Part shown: positions 15,584-26,396 of the stretch, piece after piece
Numbering within the stretch: the stretch's first letter is position 1
Layout of the letters: each line of letters starts with the position of its first letter
Source: Helicostylum pulchrum
Taxonomy: Eukaryota; Mucoromycota; Mucoromycetes; Mucorales; Mucoraceae
Direction of reading: 5' to 3'
Length of the DNA stretch: 64,000 nt
Assembly (NCBI GenBank): GCA_025677825.1
Contig: JAIXMO010000015.1
Location: 496,001 to 560,000 of the forward strand
Made by a program: the position numbers and the translations under genes
Notes under the pieces: generated by a model
Told to the model about the DNA's origin: nothing
Database searches by the model: none
What the model saw: only the letters and a program-made list of their open reading frames with translations

Positions 15584-16742
15584 TTATCTTAACCCAACTG
15601 CTTTATAAACCTCTTCCATTGTCTTATTAGCTACTTGTTCTGCCTTTTCTGCACCGTCATCTAATACTTTTCTAACATACCCTTCATCTGCTTGTAATCT
15701 AACAAGTTCAGATTGAATAGGTTGTAACTTTACAATGATAGCATCGGATACACGAGTTTTAAAATCCTTTGTGCTTGTAATATCAGCACATTCTTTTACC
15801 GCCTCGTCAATTTCAATATCCCGCATGGATGCATAAATCGATACCAAGTTAGACATACCGGGACGATTGACAGGATCAAAAGACACGCCACGAATACCAT
15901 CTGTTGTAGCTTTTGCAATCTTTGATTGGATCAGTTGAGGTGTATCAACCAAGTTCAATCTTGAGAAGTCAGACGGATCGGACTTTGACATCTTTGCCAA
16001 AGGATCACGTAAGGACATTACACGTTTAGCAGCAGGAGGAACAATGGCGGTAGGTTTAGGGAACACATTTGTGAACGTCTTATTAAACAAACCAGCAATA
16101 TCACGAGCCAATTCTAAATGCTGCATTTGATCCTCTCCTACAGGGACATGCGTACCCTTATACAGCAAGATGTCAGCAGCCTGTAAAACGGGGTAATCAA
16201 ATAGCCCCATCTTTAACCCAGTTGTCAAACTTTCATCCGCCAATACTTGAGCATGACCCATCCCTTTACCTTCCATTTTAGTTTTCCATTGAGTCATACG
16301 TCCTAACCAACCTACTGGTGTAATACAGTTGAAAATCCATGCAAGTTCCGTATGAGAACGAACTCGACTTTGTTCAAATAAAACAGATCGTTTAGGATCT
16401 ACACCGCATGCTAATAAAGTAGCTGCAACATCAAGTTTGGCTTGTCTTAACGTAGCTGGGTTTTGTGGCATGGTAATGGCATGCAGATCAACAATGCTGT
16501 AGTAATTAACAGAACTGGTACCTGTAACAACATCAGGATCTTGTAACCGGGCCCAATTGGCTAACGCACCCAAGTAGTTGCCAAGATGAGGTGTTCCTGT
16601 AGGTTGAATGCCGGAAAACACAATACGTGGCTTGGGTTGGGTAGTGAGTGTACGCTATATAAAACATAATATGAATAATTGTCGTGTGATTATTTGGGGG
16701 GAAGGGTGTAGTTTAAGGTATTACTTTGATTAAAGTATTCAT
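15584..16742 (-). CDS. MSW1: Mitochondrial tryptophanyl-tRNA synthetase
   Basis: Two exons (16742-16725 and 16654-15584) give 362 residues. The first exon is only six codons (MNTLIK). The join creates a basic, hydroxylated N terminus (MNTLIKRTLTTQPKPRIVF) that fits a mitochondrial presequence, followed at once by the class I catalytic core. The HIGH-like motif is in SGIQPTGTPHLGNYLGA (HLGN at 29-32) and the KMSKS motif is at 227-231 in LAKMSKSDPSD. GEDQMQHLELARDIA and ILLYKGTHVPVGED match the bacterial-type TrpRS family. It charges mitochondrial tRNA-Trp. The large ORF alone would start at a GTG, so the short first exon is needed. The gene converges on the sphingomyelinase-like gene. Confidence 0.95.
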
Positions 16743-17670
16743 ACTGACAGGTTAAAGAAAGAAGAAGAAAAAAAAGGATGTGCTCGCGCTCAAGGGGATA
16801 AGATAGCCAATACTCCGACATGTTTTTGACATGTCATATATTGCTTTCACTATTTAAAGTATTTATGTGCGCTTCTCTTGCAACTAATGCTATCACATTT
16901 TTATTTCAAAGACTTATTGGACAGAGCGAAAGGGAATCAATCATATTTTTTTGCTGCGATATACAGCGCTTACAGTCTCATAAAAAATCCAAATGGAGGG
17001 ACCCACTCCTATTGATTAAGAAGAAAAGAGAATGGGTTCACTTTCTTTTATCAAAAGATGAATTCGTTCGATTAAATGCTAAAAACTATGATGATGGTCT
17101 AGTACAGCATACCTCTGAAGGAAAGAAGTAAAAGAGAAAACTTCTACAAGAAAGAATGAAATAATGAACTGTTAGTGATATGAGCTGGCTTTCTCTATCA
17201 TATATGAATTAAAAAAAGAGCGTTAATGATTGTTTTGTCCTAAAAAAAAAGTATTCACAGCTCTTTATTGTTTTGGTTTGTATTTATTAATTGCATCTGG
17301 TCCTTTTGAAGTAAGGCCGAATTTCATGACAAAGCTTGCTTCGGTAGACTGCTCTTCGCTGACAGAGTGAGACCTGATCCAGCTATGAGGTTATTTTTCA
17401 AAAGTTTTCTTGTCTTTAAAATATTATCATCGATAGCGTAATGATGTTTTGGCAAGATTGTTGTCGGTAGGATTAAATCATCCAAGGCAAAAATATCATA
17501 GCGTTTTTTTTAATAACTTCCATTTTATCAGCCTATTTAAGCAGTATTTATTATTTAGAATAGACACACCACTTTTCTTTCTGTTTTCCTTTACTATGCT
17601 TACTACCGGTGATTTTATTTATATGCGTACTTTTTTAAAGGAGTTTATTTGGTTATTATTCCGTTTTCTT
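16743..17670. other. Intergenic, no convincing gene
   Basis: A plus-strand reading frame at 16820-17131 (103 codons, starting MFLTCHILLSLFKVFM) has no recognisable motif and no intron signals I trust. It may be chance or a remnant. The rest is AT-rich. Confidence 0.35.
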
Positions 17671-18168
17671 TATGTCGGTACAAAATGATACGGTTCTTCC
17701 TAAAGCAACCGCCGGACATAAGCTAGCACAAGGCTCTGAGATCGGCTCAATTATTATGTGCTATTGTTTTTTTTTTTTTGGAAAGCTAATAACAAAGTCA
17801 TTACATATAGACTTAAAGAGTTATACAAAGATGAAGAAGATGAGCTGTGCCACTCAGAACCTTGCTTTCACTATGACTTGTCTCTCCGTTGCTTAAAGGC
17901 TCCTGATCTGTTGCTCAGAAAAAGGTGTTATGTCATTAGAGTCCTCCTAGGAGAAGCAGCAACAGCAATAAGGCCTCAAGGACAGCCGATACATCTACAA
18001 GACAGATTGACATTGTACGCTCTGAGTGCACTGATGAAATTCTCATCTTGGAAACTTTTTCGGCTTACAACTCGACCTCTGACGAGGAGAAGGCCAGCTT
18101 TGACGATTACAGTAGAACCCAGTTTGATATCACAAGCAGAAGACACCTTTTTTTTTTACTTTTTTTGA
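17671..18168 (+). pseudogene. Possible decayed coding remnant
   Basis: Three plus-strand segments look protein-like but lie in different frames. They are: from ATG 17671 (MSVQNDTVLPKATAGHKLAQ), from about 17777 (RLKELYKDEEDELCHSEP) and about 17942-18150 (SECTDEILILETF, SDEEKASFDDYSRTQFDI). A T-run separates the first two and a one-base shift separates the others. I recognise no family. A multi-intron gene is possible but no clean donor/acceptor pair was found. Confidence 0.3.
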
Positions 18169-18289
18169 AATGATTGCGATGTGTGGTTATTTTATATATA
18201 TAAACATAATGTTAAAAAAAAAAAGATAGAGAGAAAGAGAAGGCGAAGCTAGTGTATAATAGTTTCTTTTTTTTGGGGGGGGGGAGGAT

Positions 18290-19687
18290 TTAGTTCATTT
18301 GAATATCTTCGTTGTTGGCGGAACCCATGTAAGTATCCATTTCAGCGTCCAAATCTTGTTGACTAGGCTTAGGACGAGCTTCTCTTCTACCACCACTACC
18401 GCCACCAGAACGACCACCACGGGAGTTATTATCACGGCGATTGTTATCACGACCATTGTTATCACGACCATTGGTATTACCACCACGAATGTTTCCACGT
18501 CTGCCAGTGTTTAAAGGAGCTGCGGCAACAGCAGAAATAATAGAAGCACTTGTGATACGCATAGGGCGACCTAAAAAAGAAAATGAAAGATTGATTAATA
18601 AACATATTAAAAAAAAGAAGGGGATAAATGACTACTTTACCATCCAATTCGACATTATTATATGTGTTACGAGCCTTTTCGGCATCACTTGCGTTCGCGA
18701 ATACAACATCAGCAATACCAGCTGACTTACCATTAGGACCAATATGAAGGAAAGCTCTCTTTAATTGACCAATTTGACCAAAAAGATCCTAAAGAAAGAA
18801 AAGGGTAAATAAGATTGTAATATGAATAATAAATATTGTAACTTACATAAAGATCTTTTTCAGTGACATTGAAATGTAAATTGGCAACAACAAGACTGTT
18901 GCTCATACGGTTGCTTGAGTTATTAATTCTGCTATCTACGGGTCTACTGGGTCTAGATGAGTTGTTGTTATTGCGAGCAGGTCTGGCTCCATTGTATGGC
19001 TTTTAACGCAAACAAAAAGGATCGAAGAGAGGTTGACGATTAGGATATTGATTATTTCAAACATGTATAAAATAAAAAGGGGGAAGGAGAAGGAGTAGAA
19101 AAAAAAAAAAAAAAAAAAAAGGAAAAAGGAGTGTTTTTAAAAACTTATAAAAAGACGCGATATTCCATCATTTTCTTTACAAATCTCTGCACACAAAACT
19201 GCCTTGTTTCAACATGAAAATTCCATTCTATGATAAACTCTTTTTCCTTTTTGCAGTTTTTTAAAGTGTAGATGGGTGTACAAAAAAAAAAAAAAATTAA
19301 AAAAAGAAAAAAAGAAAGAAAAACGGAAGAGATGTAAACCTTTCTCATCTCCTTTTTTTTAAAAAAAAAAAAAAAAAAGCAAGATGATGCAATCATCCTT
19401 TTTTTTTTTTTTTTCTTCTTCCCTTCGTTTCCACTTTCTTCTGTCTTTTTTTCCTTTTTTTTAATTTTTTTTTTTTTACTTGAAGAATAAAAAGAGGGAA
19501 AAGAGTTGGTTTTTTAATAACATACCGAAGAACGAACACCTGAAGAGCGGTTCTTGTTGATTCCACCACCAGTAGTACGAGAGTTACCGCGGCGACTATT
19601 GCTGTTGTTGTTTGAGCGTTTGTTGTTAGTACGGTTTTGAGAGATGACATCGTCAAGTGCCATATCGAGAGCTCCAAGATTACTCAT
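18290..19687 (-). CDS. YRA1: mRNA export adaptor ALYREF/Yra1 homologue
   Basis: Four exons (19687-19526, 18999-18847, 18788-18641, 18570-18290) give 247 residues. The protein links spliced mRNA to the UAP56/Sub2 helicase and the export receptor in the nucleus. Both UAP56-binding motifs are visible: N-terminal LGALDMALDDVISQNR (4-19) and C-terminal QQDLDAEMDTYMGS. Between them is one RRM (about 83-155) with RNP2 LVVANL and RNP1-like KSAGIADVVF, flanked by Arg/Gly/Asn-rich tails typical of REF proteins. Introns 2 and 3 are 58 and 70 nt, but intron 1 (19525-19000) is 526 nt and full of A/T homopolymers. In budding yeast the YRA1 intron is also unusually long and is used for autoregulation; a similar role here is inference. 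Confidence 0.95.
19000..19525 (-). other. Unusually long first intron of the ALYREF/Yra1 gene
   Basis: This 526-nt intron starts TCG^GTATGTTATT and ends GCGTTAAAAG^CCA. It contains a 20-plus-nt A tract near 19101 and long T/A runs between 19280 and 19480. No other intron I modelled in this window exceeds about 120 nt. No convincing ORF or RNA gene is visible inside it. Confidence 0.8.
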
Positions 19688-20312
19688 TTTTGTTAAGATT
19701 AGTTTTTTTTTGGGAGGGTAAGAAAAAGAAAAAGGGTAAAGAAAAGGCAAAAAAAAAAAGAAGAGGTTGCTTGTAAATATTACAGGGTGCGACAAAAAAA
19801 AGGGAAATAAAAAATTTTCCAATAGAATAGCCTTAATTGCGTCACATTTGAAGGAGGTTCAATACAAGTTAACCAATTACTCTGGCTTATTTATCCAGTT
19901 GGGGGAACAAGCCATGTGTAACATCATGCAAGTTCTAATTACTCTGCAATGTGTTTTGGGTATTTCACTTTATAATACAAAAATACACTAACACGTATAA
20001 TACAAGTACCATTTTAAGTATATAAGCAACCTACTACAATAGAGCGGTTAGGATAACATCTTTGATTATTTATTTTATTGTTTTTTCCAATATATGAATG
20101 CATATAATAAATATAAAACCGAGTGATACTCCTATTTATGGACTGACTTGCAAAACTTTACATTTTTGAAATCGCTTGATATCAACAGCACCCGTTCGTG
20201 ACTTTTTGATTTGGTTAAAGCACTTTTCATTATCTCTCAACAGGATATTCAAAGTGTGTTGTTGAAGATTGTTTTCATGCGCAAGATGAATTTCTCATCT
20301 ACAGTTTAACTT
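19688..20312. other. Intergenic, no gene seen
   Basis: This is AT-rich sequence upstream of the ALYREF gene with short A runs. A small plus-strand frame at 19767-19991 has no recognisable content. Confidence 0.5.
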
Positions 20313-20555
20313 TTAAGTATTTTTGGAATTGGAACGAAGACTAGATCCAATACAATAACGTTTGAAGAGGTCAGATTCGTGAGCTTCTGAAAGACAGAGA
20401 GCCCAATCCATACGTCCAGCTTTTTCTTTGAGTTTTTTTATGAACGCAATTTCCTCTTCTAATTGAGGCGTTGTAATCTTACGCTTGATGCCAACAGGTA
20501 GCTCATCGGGAAAATCCAGATCACTTTCAGAATCCTGGGATACCTCAGACAACAT
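20313..20555 (-). CDS. Small unknown protein, possibly a gene fragment
   Basis: From ATG 20555 this reads 80 residues: MLSEVSQDSESDLDFPDELP, then a basic/helical stretch (EEEIAFIKKLKEKAGRMDWA) and LSEAHESDLFKRYCIGSSLR at the end. The frame stays open upstream to 20741 but there it is hydrophobic and low complexity (T-runs). The part upstream of the ATG ends in a possible acceptor (CCTCACAG near 20569), so this may be the last exon of a larger gene. It lies just downstream, on the same strand, of the TnpB/Fanzor-like fragment. I do not recognise it. Confidence 0.35.
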   Translation of the reverse strand: MLSEVSQDSESDLDFPDELPVGIKRKITTPQLEEEIAFIKKLKEKAGRMDWALCLSEAHESDLFKRYCIGSSLRSNSKNT

Positions 20556-20759
20556 TCTTTTAATACTGTGAGGGTAAATATACTGCGGATCCCAAATTTG
20601 AGACAAATAAAAAAGAAATTCATTGGTATTTGAATTAGAGCCTTTTTTTTTTTTACTTACATAAAAGTGGATGGCAAGTAGCAACAAATACAAAAAATAC
20701 ACTATTAATAAAAAAATCATAATTGTACTTAAATATGTCATTATTACCTTCGAAAAGTA

Positions 20760-21322
20760 TTACACGTCATCGACGGTAGGCCTTTTGGCGTTTCGATTTA
20801 AGAAAGCCACGGCTTTTTGGTTAAAGAACTCAGTTTTGAAGTGACTGGTATTAGGGGCGAAAGTGGAAAATGTAGCGCCAAACATGAGCATTGCAAGCCC
20901 AGATAAGCCAATAGCGAAAGCCGACAAAAAGTCTCTGCCATGAGTATTTTTTGACGCGAGCACCGAAACACATTCTTGGTTATAACATACAAAAGAACCA
21001 TTTACCGACTTGGTTTTCTTTTTTCCGGATCTATTATACGAAGTTCTTGCAGGGTGAAAAAGTTTTCCGAAACAGAAAGGACAAGTCTGGGAAGTGTTAT
21101 GCTCGTTTGTAATGCATACGGACGTATACAGGCCGTATTTTTTAGGCTTCCATATACCTCCCTGCCGGGAATGACCCTTCAATTGGGACCCAATACCGTA
21201 TTCACGGTCTCCAACGAACAAGATTGGTACGGTGTTTCCGGAAGAAGAAACATATTTACGTTCTTTTGAGCATAATTGGTCAACGTATTTTTGTTTCTGA
21301 AGCTCATATTTAGCTTTGTACG
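20760..21322 (-). pseudogene. TnpB/Fanzor-like nuclease, C-terminal fragment
   Basis: This open frame holds only the C-terminal third of a TnpB/Fanzor-like RNA-guided nuclease family. Visible are LFVGDREYGIGSQLKGH (the glycine-rich block ahead of the last RuvC motifs) and a zinc ribbon. The ribbon starts CITNEHNTSQTCPFC and closes with SFVCYNQEC. It is followed by HGRDFLSAFAIG, which fits the final RuvC motif (RD.xAA in TnpB). Upstream of 21322 the sequence dissolves into A/T homopolymers with no RuvC-I half, so the copy is truncated. It is clearly related to the longer broken copy at 44651-47709: both share CITNEHNTSQTC. The Fanzor assignment rests on motif order only; another transposase family with a similar zinc ribbon is possible. 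Confidence 0.6.
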
Positions 21323-21779
21323 AAAAAAAAACGAAAAAAAAAGAAAAGAAAAGAAAAAAAAAACGAAAATAAAAAAGAAAACTGCTGCTAACTTATGATT
21401 AATTTTGGTGTTGATTAATTCTTGGTCTGAACAGGAAAATAAAAAATGATTTATTATTTGGTGTAGGAAAATATGGAAGCAGGCACAGGTGTAGCGCTTT
21501 TTTATTTCGTATTGAACTATTTACTCAAAGCCAATCTCGCCTTGTGAGATCCGAAACCAGAATAGTATGCAATTTTAACAAAATATTAAACGTATTTAAA
21601 TAGTTGGTAAATCTTCTTATTCCTGTAGTGAGACTGGTATTGTAATTAATGCCCTTCTCGATCAATCTTTCAGTTTTTTTTTTTTTACAGTTGCCAACAC
21701 CTGCGTTTGTTAGCAACATTACCTTCGTTGAGCGCATTCATGACGGTGGTTTTATAATTTACAGGATCTATTTTAGATG
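21323..21779. other. Worn sequence between two remnants
   Basis: A/T homopolymers dominate 21323-21420. A minus-strand frame at 21737-21525 has no recognisable motif. This is probably decayed sequence belonging to one of the flanking remnants. Confidence 0.35.
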
Positions 21780-22873
21780 TTAAAAACGTGAGTTACGCGG
21801 AAATACGAGTAAAAGAAAGAAAAAAAACTTACGAAATTCCTTTAATAATTTGAATACAACCTTAAATACCTCACCAATTTTTATTAACTCTGCTGCAAGT
21901 ATGTCATCATCCTTTATTGAATCCGGGATAGTGAGTAGTTCACATAATTTAGCAATTTTTGAATCCATAGTTGTAGTTGTGAAAATAATAAACTAAAAAA
22001 TTGTAAAAATGAATAAAGACGTCTTGATCTGATGGAGACATTTCTCGTTGATTGTCAAGACGATACCCAAAGTATGTTGCAAACTATGTTCATACTGTAT
22101 CTCTTCGGCTGTTACATCTTTAGCTATACTGTATAAAAGCTTGATAGTATTGTCTTCACTATGGGAGTGTTCAAATAGTGTCGCTTTTTTCTCACAGAAG
22201 AAAGATGATATGGCTTCAGGTGCCTCAAAGGGAGAACGCACAACAGCATCATCATCGCTGTTTTCAAATATAAAGAAACATCAGTAATATTATATTTTAC
22301 TGTGGCCTATATTATTACTAGATGTTTGAGGGATACCGAAGGATCATTAAATAATTTGATCTTCTAATTTTTCCTTCATTGGGAACTTCTCTGAGCCTAA
22401 ACAGGCGAAAGGAACGACCACAAGTATTTCTGATGACAGGAATCTTGAGTAAACTGTGCCAGTAATGATTTTGGCGACACCTTTCCGGCACAGAAAACCA
22501 GCACCATAGGCTTCGAAACATATTGTTTAATGCTATTGAAGGTGTACTGCATTAATCTCAAGATAAACTTTTCATCTACTATTGCTTGCACTTCTATCAG
22601 CACAGGCGGAAATTATTTCTGAATATCAAGCATAGACTGGTATAAAATGTCGCTCCCCGTTTTTTTATGCCATTCACTAGGCGCTACGCCGTACGTTCCT
22701 GCTGGTATATTCAATAACGAACTTGCAATTAAAGTTATCACTTTTTGGTTTTTCAGTATTCTTTTTGATAAAGCATCTTGTCCTGGTAAAAGAGTCGATG
22801 GCAGCTCGAACGTTAAAAGCTCGTTATCTTCTGTTAATAGATTTTTAAAAAAAAAATGAATAAAACATTCCAA
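21780..22873 (-). pseudogene. Broken gene of a PD-(D/E)XK-like family
   Basis: Minus-strand segments read consecutively as one decayed protein. First comes LTEDNELLTFELPSTLLPGQ through IPAGTYGVAPSEWHKKTGSD. After an in-frame TAA (22613-22615) the same frame continues as FPPVLIEVQAIVDEKFILRL, then YVSKPMVLVFCAGKVSPKSL. Further frames give FACLGSEKFPMKEKLEDQII, then DNTIKLLYSIAKDVTAEEIQ (22241-21993) and ILAAELIKIGEVFKVV (21968-21780). The IEVQ...F..R...Y core resembles PD-(D/E)XK nuclease and Rpn-type transposase families, which suggests mobile-element origin. At least one nonsense codon and one frameshift are present. Function is inferred from one motif. Confidence 0.5.
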
Positions 22874-23768
22874 AAAAAAACTAAAAAACTAAATGGATGC
22901 TAAATTCGCTCAATGTCGATAAAAATAGGGAGAAAAAAAAAAGATACACGTTCTATTTACACGTTCAGTATAAAAAAAGGTGGCAGATCACTTTTCACGT
23001 ACGTGCCTTTATGAATATCAATTTATCTAAGAAGGGCCCGTATAAGTTAGAAGTAAGAATATAAGTGAAGAAGAAGAAAAAGACTCGCGATAAATAAGTG
23101 ATAAAATACTTGCGTGATATATTTACTCATTATGTTGTAAGTATTATGTAATTATTTGTTTCGCATACTCGTAATAGGTACTGTTTGCTCCAACTTGATT
23201 CATACAAGCTCCTTTTTATGCGAATAAAGACTAAGTTGAGCGTATGGAAAAAAAAATATGTCGCACTTTTTTTTTTCCTGTGCGTGTAAATAGAACGTGT
23301 ACCAAAAAGAAATAGCCTTTCATTTTGAAAAATTTCGTACCTTTTGTTTAAGAAGACTTTATTATTTATGATTTAATTAAATGTAAACTAAGGTATTATA
23401 CATCATAAATGATGTGCATACAGTAATCACAACACCTGTGTCAAATATAAACTTACTGGTGTATTTATGCTAAAACTTCGCGACCTGGTTGAGTAGTGAC
23501 AATCCAGGCATATAATAAGTAGTATTATTGGTTAATAAAGTGAATAAACTTCCCTAACACATATAGTTAAAAGCTTTATTAGAAGACCCAATTCCAAAGC
23601 AAAAAAAATAAAAACGTACTCGTTCAGTTCTGATAATAGCGACTCCATTTTTAAATTTAGTATAAAGGACTATTGAAGACCTTTTAGTTTCAGTATTACG
23701 AGAAGTATTAATAGCATATTATTGAATTTCCCATTTATTTATTTTTTAAAAAAATCTTTATTGATACT
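22874..23768. other. Intergenic, no gene seen
   Basis: This is AT-rich sequence with no reading frame of note on either strand and no repeat I could recognise. Confidence 0.5.
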
Positions 23769-24365
23769 TTAATATTTTATCCAAATGATATAGTTCTCTT
23801 TTGCGTTCGGCAAGTCTTCCTCCTCTTCTTCTAATTTTTTTCTTTTCAGGGTCATCGAAACTTCATCTCGATTTATCTCTTCGACCAAATATTCTCTGCG
23901 TCCAGAGTACACAGTTACTGGGGGAACAGCTAAAGATATAGAATCGGTAGTAATAGCAGTAGTAATAACAGTATATGGAGCCGCCCGATATATAAGACTG
24001 TCTAGGATTAATAATGTTAGTATTAGGTCTTTGGCAGGTACAACTATTGACATACTCTTCGTCAACTAAACTTTGGTTGTATTTAACTTCTCTTTGGTCG
24101 AAGTCATACGCAGGGTGTACATATTACTGGGTTGAGAAAAAAAATTTGCTGCTTCTTTCTGAGTAGCGAAATGAAGATGGCAGTATGTAAAGTTACTCTT
24201 TTTTACCCGGATCAGTTTTACCGGTGAGCATTGTAAAAGGATTCTGTGGACCTCCTCCTGATCGAATCCATGGAGGGAAGAGCCTCTCAAGAAGACGTGA
24301 TTTAAAGATATTCCACATGAATCGCAGAATATCTTTAAATTGTTTTTTATTTTCTTAGGGCCCAC
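23769..24365 (-). pseudogene. ORF interrupted by a single in-frame amber codon
   Basis: A continuous frame of 199 codons runs from ATG 24365 to 23769 and is broken only by a TAG at 24066-24068. The first part (MGPKKIKNNLKIFCDSCGIS, VFLRGSSLHGFDQEEVHRIL, TYCHLHFATQKEAANFF) has a beta-alpha-beta look, possibly RRM-like, after a Cys pair. The second part includes PPVTVYSGRREYLVEEINRD and a basic/acidic patch KRKKLEEEEEDLP. No family is recognised. It lies among decayed sequences, so a nonsense-mutated remnant is most likely. Confidence 0.4.
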
Positions 24366-24666
24366 TTTCTTGCTTTATTTGAAAAAAAGACCTGGCAGTT
24401 GCTTTAGGAAGAACCGTATCCTTTTGTGCGGGCATAAAGAAAACAGAGATGCTAAAATAAAACAGAATAATAAATGAATACAAGATAGTTATAAGGTTCC
24501 TTAAAAAGTACACAAATAAAAAAATACTTACTGGGGTATGATGCGTTATAATAAAGATAAAGAGGAAGAGGAAGAAAAGTGAATTGTTCTAAAAAAAAGG
24601 ATAGAATAAGTACTCCTTGGGCTGATAAAATAATTACTTTTATTCGTGTGATCTATTTCATCATTT
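24366..24666. other. Short spacer between two remnant ORFs
   Basis: No gene is seen. On the plus strand a perfect U12-type donor string (GTATCCTTTT at 24416) is followed 81 nt later by TTCCTTAAA, a near match to a U12 branch site, but there is no coding context around them. Confidence 0.35.
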
Positions 24667-24936
24667 TTATGTAATAAGCATTCTTATACCGTTTTTAAAA
24701 TCATCGATGTCAAGAGAAAGCAAGTTTGACCGCACAGCTTTCGATAATAATGTAGACCCAGAGAAATCAAAAAGAGGACACAAATTTGAGATTAAATTCA
24801 ACTTGATCATTGCTTGATTTTCTTCGATGGCTAGGACTTCACACAAAATTATATCTTTTCCTATCCTTAAGGAAAACTCTACATTATTTACATCTTTACT
24901 GCTGTAACAAATAGATTCTATATCAGAACAGAACAA
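24667..24936 (-). pseudogene. Unrecognised ORF, probable gene fragment
   Basis: This minus-strand frame of 89 codons includes DVNNVEFSLRIGKDIILCEV and SLDIDDFKNGIRMLIT at its end. It stays open upstream to about 24990 (SWNQDDHKDRLLFCSDIE) but lacks a convincing ATG or splice acceptor. No family is recognised. The neighbourhood is rich in decayed genes. Confidence 0.3.
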
Positions 24937-26396
24937 AAGCCTGTCCTTGTGATCATCTTGGTTCCAGCTAAGTTTATCCTTTTGAAATAGCTGGTATAGC
25001 CCGCTCTATAAATCTATCTACCCGTACATCATCTTTATTGACGCTTTCAAAACAAGCGTTTCCCCAGCTTAAAATATGATTTTTTCGTTTATTATACACA
25101 ATAAAAGTATCTTGTCTATAGTTTAAGCTTGTTAAAATAATGTGAGTGTAATTTTTTCGTAGGACATACGTGCCTTAATAATGCTTTTTCGGATTTGACA
25201 GATCTAGTTATAGAAAAAATAGCTACATAAACTGAAGGTTTTCCCATATCTACGTAATCGATATAAAAAAAACCTCAATAAAAACAAAAACAAAATACCT
25301 CAATATTTAAAGTACTTAAGGATAACTACACAGTAAGTGTGCCGATGAAGATCGTACATCTCTTCCATACTGGTACCTTTTTTTTTTTGTGAAGTGTAAA
25401 AGAAATAAAAGGATCGAAAATAATTCTTCTTCTGGTCTCATAAATAAACTTTGTTTATAGAGTGACACAACTCAAAGTTACCCTGGGAACACTAGATGGC
25501 TATTAAAGACTATACTTGCAGATACACTTTCTCAACTTCCCTTCTTTCCTTTTCTTTCGAGCCAAATTATGTCAATAGTGTATTATATCACAAAGTAGCG
25601 ATCGGGCGGGGGTTGGTTGGGGTTGGGGTTTCGTTCGAGCGACATCTTTCTTTTTTATCATTATTCCAAATTGATGATTTATTTTACAGCTGTACAGGCT
25701 GCTAGAGGACGACCAGTGTTTTGTGTTTGAAAATAGAGTGTTTTTAAAAGCCCAGTGAACCAGACTTACAAATAACATTGTAACAAAAACACTCGCAAGG
25801 AAAACGATGCGTAATATTATTTCGTACGCTGTGCTGACACATCTTCTCTTTTTGTTGACGAATTTATAAATGATAATCTGAAACAAAAAGAGTTTTCTTT
25901 TTTGGAACAGGAACCACCTTTAGCTCGTTAAAAATCTGGGGTAAAAAAAAAAGGAGGCGGGGGAAAATGATGATGATATGAGACCCAAAAAAAACAACAA
26001 CATGGAGTTAGCTTAAAGTGATACAAAATAAGTAAGATCAAAGCGTAGCTCTTGTACGTAGTTTACCGCTCAAAAAAGTACTAGGGTTATTTTTATTTTC
26101 TTTGCAAACGCATAAAAAAGGTAACATTCGATTTACGGTACGGTAAAACAATAATGTCCATCCTTGGGTGGGGGGAGGAGTTTAGCCTGTTTTGTTTAGA
26201 ACATCGTCAAGTATTTGTCACTACTGCAAAAACCTTTTTTTGTCCCATCGGATACTCAAAATATCAGAAACAAAAACTTGACGACTCACAGATCAAACTA
26301 TGCGAAGAGCAAATTAGAATAAATACCGGCCGATATTTTAATTTTCTCTCATTTTTTTCCCTTCAAATATCTCTTACAATAATACACGTAACAAAA
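24937..26396. other. Intergenic, no convincing gene
   Basis: About 1.5 kb with several homopolymers and a GGTTGGGGTTGGGG-type G-rich patch near 25609-25629. Short opposing frames around 25500-25890 look like chance. The last 300 nt probably carry the promoter of the 105-residue gene. Confidence 0.4.

Noticed and set aside
19393..19677. Minus-strand ORF within the long ALYREF intron
   Set aside because: It begins in a different frame of exon 1 and is mostly translated homopolymer (Lys/Phe-rich).
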